16,259 nucleotides of DNA from Candidatus Wildermuthbacteria bacterium (GTDB taxonomy: Bacteria > Patescibacteriota > Minisyncoccia > Minisyncoccales > UBA10102), in assembly GCA_016177065.1 (NCBI GenBank), contig JACOVZ010000022.1, positions 1 to 16,259 on the forward strand, written 5' to 3'. The translations under genes were made by a program, and so were the position numbers. The notes under the pieces are model-generated. The model was given only the letters and a program-made list of their open reading frames with translations, searched no databases and was not told the DNA's origin. Below are positions 6,223 through 12,209 of this stretch, piece by piece (the first letter of the stretch is position 1; each line of letters begins with the position of its first letter).

Positions 6223-8427
6223 ATGACAAGGATATTTTTCTTTGCTGGAGCAGCTGTGTTTCTGGGATTGTTCGGGTTTGCGTTGTCTAGCCAGGCTCTT
6301 TCTGTTTTTGATATCACGTATCCAATTCCTGAGCTTGGAGACTGTCAGGATCAATCTTCATGCAAAGCCTATTGCGATGATTTTACCAATGCCAAAGCCT
6401 GTGTTGCGTTTGCGCAGAAATACGGCATTCAAGTTGAAGTAAAAACAGAACAGGTGCAAGCGCTTCAATCAGGCCCAGGCGGCTGCCAGAGCGAAACGGA
6501 ATGCCGCGCATACTGCGACGATGCGGATAATTTCAATGAATGTATTGAGTTTGGGAAAGCAAATGGATTTATCAGTGAAAAAGAATACCAAGAAGCAAAA
6601 GAGTTTGCTGTTCAAGAGGGTCCTGGCGGCTGTCAGGGGCAGGAAGAATGCCGCGCATTCTGCGATAATCCGGACAATCAAGTGGAGTGCATTAATTTCG
6701 GGAGAGATCACGGTTTTATAGATGAAGAAGAAGCGGAAATGGCGTTAAAGCTCGTGAATCAAACCGGGCCAGGCGGCTGCAAAGGCCAGGAGTGCAAAAC
6801 GTACTGCGACAATCCCGAACATTCGGAGGAATGCATTGACTTTGCAGTAAGGAACGGTTTCATGGATGAGGAAGAAGCGCAGCGCATAAAGCAATTCACA
6901 GTGCTTGAAGGCCCTGGCGGATGCAAAGGGCAAGAATGCAGAACATACTGTGATGATCTTTCTCATCAAGGGGAGTGTATTGCATTTGCGGAGAAGAACG
7001 GGATGATGTCTCCTGAGGAAGCAGAGCGCGCAAGGAAGTTTGCTGGGAAAGAAGGTCCTGGAGGATGCAAAGGAGAGGAATGCCGCGCATTCTGCGACAA
7101 TCCCGACAATACCGAAGCGTGTTTGGATTTTGCGGAACGAGAGGGGTTAATGCCCCCTGAAGAGTTGGAACAGGCAAAGAAGTTCGTGAGGGCGGTTCAG
7201 CAAGGAGGTCCTGGCGGATGCAAAGGAAACGAATGCCGCACGTTCTGTGAAGATCCTGCCAACCAAGACGAATGTTTCCAGTTTGCGAAACAGCAAGGCT
7301 TGCTTCGCCCGGAAGATGAAGAGAATTTTGAAATAGGGAGGAAACTTAACCAGGCTGTGCAAGAAAAGGGAGGTCCTGGCGGATGCAAAGGAGAGGAATG
7401 CAGGACGTATTGCACCGATCCTTCGCACGTGGAGGAATGCGTTGCTTTTGGCGCGGCTCACGCTGGCATTCCGGAAGACCGAGCCCGCCAGATGCTCCAA
7501 GATTTCAGCGAGAATAAGTTTGGGCCGCCAAGACCGGGTGAATTCCAGCAGGGCACTCAAAGATTCCGTCCCCCCGAGGAGTTTCAGCGTTTTGAAGACG
7601 AGACCTTCCATAAATTTGAGCAGTTTAAACTTCTTGAACAGGAGTTCCGCGGCAGAGGGTTCGTCCCGCCAGGTGAATCTGGAACAGTGCAGGAAGGCAA
7701 GCAGACATTCAGACCTTCTTCATTTGCGGGGCCTGGCGGATGCACTTCGCCTGACGAATGCATTAAATACTGCACGGAAAACAAGGAAGAATGCTTTAGT
7801 TTCGGCGAGCCAGGACAACCCGGCGCAACGCCTCCCGAAGGGGGGATTCCTCCTGGCAGAGAATTCCAGCAGATGAGGCCTCAGCTCCAGCAGAATCTCC
7901 GCATTGATTTTGAGCAGGGCGAACTTCCAGAATTTGACTCAGAACAAGAGCAGAAAGAATTCCTAAGAGAGAACTTCCGGGAATTCCGCCAAGAATTTAC
8001 CCAGCCCATTCCCGAAGAACAGAGACGGGAGATTTTTGAACAGAAATTTCAAGAGTTCCGCGGACAGATTCCTCCGGAGTTTCAGCAGCCGATGAATCAG
8101 CAGATTGAGCAGCAAATGCGAGAGCGCATGGAACAGCAGGGCATTCCTCAGCCCGGGCAAATGCAGCCGGAATTTATCCCTCAGCAATTCAATCAGCCCT
8201 TTGATGAATCGGGAAGGCCGCTTATCCCTCAATCTCAGCCGCCGCAGCCGTCTGGTGAATTCATCCCGCAGCAAAATATAATGCCCCAAGGAGAGCAGGT
8301 TCCGCAGGTTCAACAGGTTGAGCAGGTTCAGCCGCCTCCGCCCTCTGGCGAGCTAGCGCCTCCTCCAGCTGGAGGATCTGTTATTGACACAGCAGCCAAC
8401 ATCCTCAGGCGGTTATTGGGCATGTAG
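6223..8427 (+). CDS. Secreted tetracysteine-repeat (GPGGC) protein with Gln/Pro-rich tail
   Basis: A 734-aa protein. ATG 6223 is preferred over the upstream in-frame ATG at 6199 because it directly begins a signal peptide (MTRIFFFAGAAVFLGLFGF, then ALSSQA) and does not overlap the previous gene. Residues about 39-430 hold eight cysteine modules of 45-55 residues; a ninth is isolated at about 503-528. Consensus: GPGGC-x(4-5)-C-x-x-Y/F-C-D-(N)-P-x(4)-E-C-x-x-F-A, followed by a helix beginning G-F/M-I/M-x-x-EE. Every one of the 36 cysteines in the protein belongs to a module, four each, suggesting two disulfides per module outside the cell. Residues about 430-715 are rich in Gln, Glu, Pro and Phe (EFQ, FRQEF and IPPEFQ motifs), probably extended or coiled coil, and the protein ends in a short amphipathic helix (VIDTAANILRRLLGM). 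I know similar repeats from Patescibacteria but no assigned function. There is no enzyme motif, LPXTG or PEP-CTERM-like signal. Confidence 0.88.
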   Translation: MTRIFFFAGAAVFLGLFGFALSSQALSVFDITYPIPELGDCQDQSSCKAYCDDFTNAKACVAFAQKYGIQVEVKTEQVQALQSGPGGCQSETECRAYCDDADNFNECIEFGKANGFISEKEYQEAKEFAVQEGPGGCQGQEECRAFCDNPDNQVECINFGRDHGFIDEEEAEMALKLVNQTGPGGCKGQECKTYCDNPEHSEECIDFAVRNGFMDEEEAQRIKQFTVLEGPGGCKGQECRTYCDDLSHQGECIAFAEKNGMMSPEEAERARKFAGKEGPGGCKGEECRAFCDNPDNTEACLDFAEREGLMPPEELEQAKKFVRAVQQGGPGGCKGNECRTFCEDPANQDECFQFAKQQGLLRPEDEENFEIGRKLNQAVQEKGGPGGCKGEECRTYCTDPSHVEECVAFGAAHAGIPEDRARQMLQDFSENKFGPPRPGEFQQGTQRFRPPEEFQRFEDETFHKFEQFKLLEQEFRGRGFVPPGESGTVQEGKQTFRPSSFAGPGGCTSPDECIKYCTENKEECFSFGEPGQPGATPPEGGIPPGREFQQMRPQLQQNLRIDFEQGELPEFDSEQEQKEFLRENFREFRQEFTQPIPEEQRREIFEQKFQEFRGQIPPEFQQPMNQQIEQQMRERMEQQGIPQPGQMQPEFIPQQFNQPFDESGRPLIPQSQPPQPSGEFIPQQNIMPQGEQVPQVQQVEQVQPPPPSGELAPPPAGGSVIDTAANILRRLLGM
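6337..7509 (+). repeat. Eight tandem four-cysteine modules (coding repeat array)
   Basis: Module starts: 6337 (divergent, LGDC), 6472, 6619, 6766, 6910, 7054, 7207 and 7372, giving spacings of 135, 147, 147, 144, 144, 153 and 165 nt. The first three modules have five residues between the first two Cys, the next five have four. The DNA is strongly diverged except around the GPGGCKG core; 7204-7227 and 7369-7392 are identical over 24 nt. Confidence 0.9.
7729..7803 (+). repeat. Ninth, detached four-cysteine module
   Basis: GPGGCTSPDECIKYC, then EEC within the same reading frame, 357 nt after the start of the eighth module and embedded in the Gln/Pro-rich region. It has the five-residue first spacing of the oldest-looking modules and lacks the trailing helix. 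Confidence 0.85.
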
Positions 8428-8453
8428 TTTTGAGAAGAAAGATTCTTGTTCAC

Positions 8454-8482
8454 TTTCCGTCAGAATACTAGTGAGGTATAAT
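8454..8482 (+). promoter_or_regulatory. Candidate promoter for the DUF5671-pilin protein
   Basis: A perfect TATAAT (8477-8482) lies 12 nt before the ATG at 8495, in the 67-nt gap after the tetracysteine protein. A weak -35 (TTTCCG, 8454-8459) sits 17 nt upstream. The transcript leader would be about 5-7 nt, too short for a Shine-Dalgarno. Confidence 0.6.
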
Positions 8483-8494
8483 ACGCATATACCT

Positions 8495-9397
8495 ATGTTT
8501 CATCTTTTCACCTTAGTGTCGTTTCTTGCGCTGTATACGAGCGCCTTCAGTTTTGGAGCGCTTGCATTTCAGTTTATTGATCTGGCGTTTCCAGATCCCT
8601 TGCAATACGGATACCTCGGCATGCTTGGCGCGGGGCGCAATATGATTGCCGGCCTGATTGTTGCGTTTCCTCTGTATCTGTTTTTAATGCGGCTTATTTG
8701 GAAGGAAACCCGCGGAAATGAAAAAAATCTCGCATCAGGGGTGCGCAAGTGGTTCACTTACATCACGCTTGTGGTGGGGGCTGGAATTATGCTTGGCGAT
8801 TTAATCGCAGTCGTTTCCAATGTTCTTGGGGGAGAATTGGCAGTGAGATTCTTTCTGAAAGCCTTTACCATTTTCGCCATCGCAGGAACGATATTCGGCT
8901 ACTATTTTTATGATCTGAAAAGAAAAGAGGGCGATGCGTTTCCGGGCTTGGCAAAGGCGCTTGCCGGAATTGCCGCGGCGCTGGTTATTATTTTTGTAGG
9001 GTACGGGATCTTTCTGACCGGAACTCCGGGCCAGCAGAGAGCTTGGCAGTTTGACCAAAGGCGGGTTTCAGATCTTCAGCAGATCTCGTATGCAGTAGAC
9101 GCCTACTGGGAGAGCAACGAGGCGCTCCCTGAAAGCTTTGAAGACTTAAAGAGCCAGTCTTATTATTACATTCAGTCTGTAACAGATCCCAAAACAAAGA
9201 TTGCCTATGAGTACAGAACCCTTGGAGACAAAACATATGAACTGTGCGCTGTATTTGAAACAGATTCTTCTCAGCAGGCAGTTCGGTTCAAGGCGGAGGT
9301 TCCTTTCTCTGAAGAGGCATGGGGCCATGGAGCGGGGAGAACCTGCTTTGCAAGGGAAGCTCAGTCTCGGAATCTTGTTCCGGCAAAAGCGCTTTGA
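8495..9397 (+). CDS. DUF5671-like multipass membrane protein fused to a pseudopilin-like domain
   Basis: A 300-aa protein. The start at 8495 is chosen over the in-frame ATG at 8384, which would overlap the preceding gene and add a non-hydrophobic leader crossing the promoter. About five membrane segments: 3-28, 49-69, 88-110, 120-140 and 156-176. The N-terminal part, including FQFIDLAFPDPLQY (25-38), resembles DUF5671, a family frequent in Patescibacteria. After the last helix, WQFDQRRVSDLQQISYAVDAY (184-204) matches the region of type IV pilins just past the N-terminal helix, and TYELCAVFETDS plus GAGRTCF (Cys251 and Cys284) looks like the C-terminal disulfide region of such pilins. The C-terminal domain would be outside the cell. 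The function is unknown; a sensor or an envelope assembly role is possible. It is 3 nt before endonuclease III. Confidence 0.82.
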   Translation: MFHLFTLVSFLALYTSAFSFGALAFQFIDLAFPDPLQYGYLGMLGAGRNMIAGLIVAFPLYLFLMRLIWKETRGNEKNLASGVRKWFTYITLVVGAGIMLGDLIAVVSNVLGGELAVRFFLKAFTIFAIAGTIFGYYFYDLKRKEGDAFPGLAKALAGIAAALVIIFVGYGIFLTGTPGQQRAWQFDQRRVSDLQQISYAVDAYWESNEALPESFEDLKSQSYYYIQSVTDPKTKIAYEYRTLGDKTYELCAVFETDSSQQAVRFKAEVPFSEEAWGHGAGRTCFAREAQSRNLVPAKAL

Positions 9398-9400
9398 TGT

Positions 9401-10027
9401 ATGCGAGAGTCTTTTGAGGGGCGCAAAAAAAGAGCTTTAAAAATTGTTCAAGCGCTCAAAAAGCTCTTTCCTAAAGCTAAAATATCTCTGAAGTATTCAA
9501 GTAATTGGGAACTTTTGGTTGCTGTTATTCTTTCTGCCCAGTGCACAGACAAGAAGGTGAATGAGGTTGCCGCCAAGCTCTTTAAGAAATACAAGAAGCT
9601 TGAGGATTATGTGAAAGCGAATCCCAGAGAGTTTGAGAGGGATGTTCATTCCTGCGGATTTTTCCGCAATAAGACAAAGAATATCTTGGCTGCTGCAAAA
9701 ATGATCAAAGCAAGATTCAAAGGGGAAGTGCCTCGTACTATGGAAGCAATGCTCACAATTCCTGGAGTTGCGAGAAAGACCGCAAACGTGGTGCTGGGAA
9801 ACGCGTATGGTATTGTGCAGGGAATTGCCGTAGATACGCACGTGCTGCGTCTTTCCCAGAAACTCGGCTTAACAAAGCATAAAGATCCAGATAAAATAGA
9901 GAAGGACTTGATGAAACTCCTTTCCAAGAAAGAATGGTTTAATTTCACTTATCGGATTATTGAGTACGGAAGAAAATATTGTTCAGCTCGCAAGCATGAC
10001 TGCAAAAAACATCCCTCTCTCGTCTAG
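9401..10027 (+). CDS. nth: Endonuclease III-family DNA glycosylase/AP lyase with reduced Fe-S loop
   Basis: Removes oxidised pyrimidines from DNA and cleaves the resulting abasic site. The 208-aa protein covers the whole HhH-GPD fold: LLVAVILSAQCTDKKVN (38-54), then the helix-hairpin-helix LTIPGVARKTANVVLG (118-133) with catalytic Lys126, and GIAVDTHVLRLS (141-152) with catalytic Asp145. The C-terminal [4Fe-4S] loop is normally C-x6-C-x2-C-x5-C. Here C194-x6-C201 is present, but the third position is His204 and the protein stops four residues later, so two of four ligands are missing. I looked at the other two frames after the stop and found no displaced Cys pair, so this is not a simple frameshift. 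Its last 32 nt overlap the next gene in another frame. DNA repair activity is likely; cluster binding is doubtful. Confidence 0.9.
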   Translation: MRESFEGRKKRALKIVQALKKLFPKAKISLKYSSNWELLVAVILSAQCTDKKVNEVAAKLFKKYKKLEDYVKANPREFERDVHSCGFFRNKTKNILAAAKMIKARFKGEVPRTMEAMLTIPGVARKTANVVLGNAYGIVQGIAVDTHVLRLSQKLGLTKHKDPDKIEKDLMKLLSKKEWFNFTYRIIEYGRKYCSARKHDCKKHPSLV

Positions 10028-10337
10028 AAGATGCGTGCCGTGCGATGGGAAAGTTCAGCCTTTCACCGCAACGCGCATACAGGAGTATCTTACCCAGTTG
10101 AAAACTGATTGGGAAGTTGAGGCGTCTCGCAAGATAAAAAAGCAGTTTAGGTTCAAAGATTTCAAAGAAGCGATTGCCTTTGTAAACAAAGTAGCAGATG
10201 TGGCTGAACAAGAAAGCCATCATCCGGATATTTCCATTCATTATAATCGCGTGACCATTGAGCTGTCCACCCATTCTATCGGCGGTCTTTCTGAAAACGA
10301 CTTCATCTTGGCTGCTCAAATAGAGAATCTCATTTGA
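9996..10337 (+). CDS. Pterin-4a-carbinolamine dehydratase-like protein
   Basis: The family dehydrates 4a-hydroxytetrahydropterin, recycling the cofactor of aromatic amino acid hydroxylases. I chose the ATG at 9996 because the protein then begins like its family, with RRCVPCDGKVQPFT near residue 11-24; the upstream in-frame ATG at 9960 would lengthen the overlap with endonuclease III. The product is 113 aa. The signature is intact: ESHHPDISIHYNRVTIELS (73-91), then THSIGGLSENDF (92-103), with His75, His76, His93 and Asp102 in place of the usual active-site set. It overlaps nth by 32 nt and ends 9 nt before the GH3 gene. No hydroxylase partner is seen in the window. In bacteria lacking one, these proteins may serve another pterin or have a non-enzymatic role, which the sequence cannot settle. 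Confidence 0.88.
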   Translation: MTAKNIPLSSRRCVPCDGKVQPFTATRIQEYLTQLKTDWEVEASRKIKKQFRFKDFKEAIAFVNKVADVAEQESHHPDISIHYNRVTIELSTHSIGGLSENDFILAAQIENLI

Positions 10338-10346
10338 CATTTCACA

Positions 10347-11384
10347 ATGAAAGGTATTCTTCTTGTTATTCTTATTATTGCAGGCATGGCGGTGTTTTTC
10401 AGGGCGTACGCTCCAGAAGAAACTCTACAAAACAATCTTGGGCAGATGCTGATTATTGGTTTTGAAGGGAAAGAGGCAACTCCTGAAGTTCGTTCGCTCA
10501 TTGAGGGAATAAGGCCCGGAGGAGTTCTGCTTTTATCAAGGAATATTGAAAGCAAAGAGCAGACAAAAAAGCTTATTGAAGATCTCCAGAAGGTTTCTCT
10601 TGAGGCTACGGGGCTAAAGCTTTTTGTGGCAGTGGACCAAGAAGGCGGAATTATTTCAAGGCTTCCTTTCGCAGAGCATACTTCGCAATCAGATCTTCAA
10701 GATTATGATCAAGCATTGCTCGTGGGAGCAAAGAGAGCTGAAGATTTGCAGGAAGTTGGGGTGAATATGAATCTTGCTCCTGTGTTGGACAGTTTAGGCC
10801 TCGGAGATTTCCTGTTTCCAAGATCATTCAAAAAGAACTACGTTCAGTCTTTGGAGATTGCAGAAGGTCTAATCTTGGGCCAACAGCAAGAAAACATCAT
10901 TGCGGTCCCCAAGCATTTCCCGGGATACGGGGCTATTGCGTCCAATCCAGAAGAAAATGAAATCCCATCGGTTTCGCATACTCCTGATGTTTTGATCTTC
11001 GCAAGCTTATTCCATAAGCTCCAGCTTCCTTTTGTAATGGTTTCGCACGTGGTCTATGAAGATATGGATTCTAATACTGCGCTTCCTTTTTCAGCAAAGG
11101 GCATAGAGTTTCTGCGCCAGGAGCTTGGAGATTCTATTCTGGTTATGTCAGACGATATTCTGAGCCCGGCTTTTTTGAAGAAGTTTTCGTATGAAGAGAT
11201 TGGAGCAAATGCAATCAAAGCAGGAGTCAATGTGATGATTGCCGCAGGGTATCCCGATGCAAACATAGTGCTAGAATTCTACGAAGAGCTTGCTCAAGAG
11301 GTGAGAAAGGACAAAGAACTTGCCTCTTTAGTTAAAAAATCGGCAGAGAGGATTATTGAAGTAAAAAAAGAAATGCTGAGATAG
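10347..11384 (+). CDS. Exported glycoside hydrolase family 3 protein (NagZ-like), altered acid/base loop
   Basis: GH3 proteins of this type cleave terminal beta-N-acetylhexosamine, often from peptidoglycan fragments. The 345-aa protein begins with a membrane-spanning or signal segment (about 3-18, no lipobox Cys). Then come the (beta/alpha)8-domain motifs: AVDQEGGIISRL (95-106), MNLAPVLDS (141-149), PKHFPGYG (188-195), MVSHVVYEDMDS (231-242) and VMSDDI (266-271), which holds the nucleophile Asp. NagZ enzymes carry a flexible loop with Asp-x-His acting as acid/base just after KHFPGHG; here the loop is GYGAIASNPEENEIP, with no Asp-x-His. Either Glu202 or Glu203 takes over, or the specificity or activity has changed. 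Being exported rather than cytosolic suggests cell-wall or environmental glycan as the target. It starts 9 nt after the pterin dehydratase gene. Confidence 0.85.
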   Translation: MKGILLVILIIAGMAVFFRAYAPEETLQNNLGQMLIIGFEGKEATPEVRSLIEGIRPGGVLLLSRNIESKEQTKKLIEDLQKVSLEATGLKLFVAVDQEGGIISRLPFAEHTSQSDLQDYDQALLVGAKRAEDLQEVGVNMNLAPVLDSLGLGDFLFPRSFKKNYVQSLEIAEGLILGQQQENIIAVPKHFPGYGAIASNPEENEIPSVSHTPDVLIFASLFHKLQLPFVMVSHVVYEDMDSNTALPFSAKGIEFLRQELGDSILVMSDDILSPAFLKKFSYEEIGANAIKAGVNVMIAAGYPDANIVLEFYEELAQEVRKDKELASLVKKSAERIIEVKKEMLR

Positions 11385-11387
11385 CGG

Positions 11388-11416
11388 TGGACGATATCAG
11401 CAAAATCAGATACCAT
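11388..11416 (+). promoter_or_regulatory. Candidate promoter for the nuclease pair
   Basis: TGGACG (11388-11393; 4/6), a 17-nt spacer and TACCAT (11411-11416), with 7 nt to the ATG at 11424, in the 39-nt gap after the GH3 gene. The hexamer is weak but the geometry matches the other candidate leaderless promoters. Confidence 0.4.
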
Positions 11417-11423
11417 ACATTCT

Positions 11424-12200
11424 ATGTCTGACTACTATTCAGGAAAACGCTCAAGGAACATTTTTGATCCTGCTTCAAAGGATCCTTTCGTGCTGAGCCG
11501 GACAAAGCTTGACTTATTCATGAATTGCCCCCGCTGTTTTTACCTTGATATAAGATTGGGAGTGGGACAGCCTCCAGGGTATCCTTTTACCCTGAATAGC
11601 GCCGTTGATAAACTGCTGAAAAAAGAGTTTGATCTGCACAGAGCGGCCAATACCACTCATCCTTTAATGAAGGCATACGGCATAGACGCCGTGCCTTTTC
11701 AGCACAAAAACATTGAAGAGTGGAGAGATGCTCTTTCTCGGGGAGTACGATTTCTGCACGAGAAAACAAATCTCATTCTGCGGGGAGGCATTGATGATAT
11801 ATGGCAGAACTCCAAAGGGGAACTGCACATTGTTGATTACAAGGCAACCGCGAAAAACGGAGAAATTACCTTGGATGCAGAATGGCAAAAAGGATACAAG
11901 CGCCAGATGGAGATTTATCAGTGGCTGTTTAGAATGAATGGATTCAAAGTGTCAAAGACTGGATATTTTGTGTATGTGAACGGCCAAACCGACAGGAAAG
12001 CGTTTGACGGGAAACTGGAATTTGACGTGAAGATTATTCCTTACGAAGGGGACGATTCATGGGTGGAAAAGGCCTTGCTGGATATGAAGGAATGCCTGAT
12101 GGCAGACAAGCTTCCTTCAGCCTCTGCAGACTGTGATTTCTGCGTCTATCGCAAAGCAGTGCAAGACGCCTTGGAACCTTTCACAAAGAAGGCGTCGTAG
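11424..12200 (+). CDS. PD-(D/E)XK nuclease, RecB/Cas4-like, first of a tandem pair
   Basis: A 258-aa single-domain nuclease of the RecB/Cas4-like superfamily. The active site reads GGIDDIW (121-127; Asp124 or 125 as metal ligand), then HIVDYKATAK (135-144; Asp138-x-Lys140), and the later motif KRQMEIYQWLF (159-169; Gln161), a layout diagnostic of RecB-type exonucleases. Cysteines cluster at both ends: C35-x2-C38 (MNCPRCFYL) and C237-x2-C240 (DCDFCVY), as in the Fe-S pins of Cas4 and AddB, although with a two-plus-two arrangement instead of one-plus-three. There is no helicase domain, and no cas1/cas2 or CRISPR in the window, so Cas4 is not claimed. A second nuclease starts 9 nt after its stop, suggesting a joint role in DNA end processing or nucleic acid uptake. 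Confidence 0.82.
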   Translation: MSDYYSGKRSRNIFDPASKDPFVLSRTKLDLFMNCPRCFYLDIRLGVGQPPGYPFTLNSAVDKLLKKEFDLHRAANTTHPLMKAYGIDAVPFQHKNIEEWRDALSRGVRFLHEKTNLILRGGIDDIWQNSKGELHIVDYKATAKNGEITLDAEWQKGYKRQMEIYQWLFRMNGFKVSKTGYFVYVNGQTDRKAFDGKLEFDVKIIPYEGDDSWVEKALLDMKECLMADKLPSASADCDFCVYRKAVQDALEPFTKKAS

Positions 12201-12209
12201 AGAAAAGGC

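Noticed and set aside
6337..7509. CRISPR-like or satellite DNA repeats
   Set aside because: Spacing is near 147 nt but the DNA is diverged while the protein pattern is kept; it is a coding repeat.
8432..8452. Terminator after the tetracysteine gene
   Set aside because: AAGAA/TTCTT gives only a weak 5-bp AT-rich stem without a T-run.
8384..8494. Longer N-terminus for the DUF5671-pilin protein
   Set aside because: The extension overlaps the preceding gene, spans a TATAAT element and has no hydrophobic or conserved character; the membrane protein begins naturally at 8495.
9960..9995. Upstream ATG for the pterin dehydratase
   Set aside because: It doubles the overlap with endonuclease III and adds residues not typical of the family.
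11424..12200. Cas4 of a CRISPR system
   Set aside because: Cysteine layout is two-plus-two, and there is no array or cas1/cas2 in the window.
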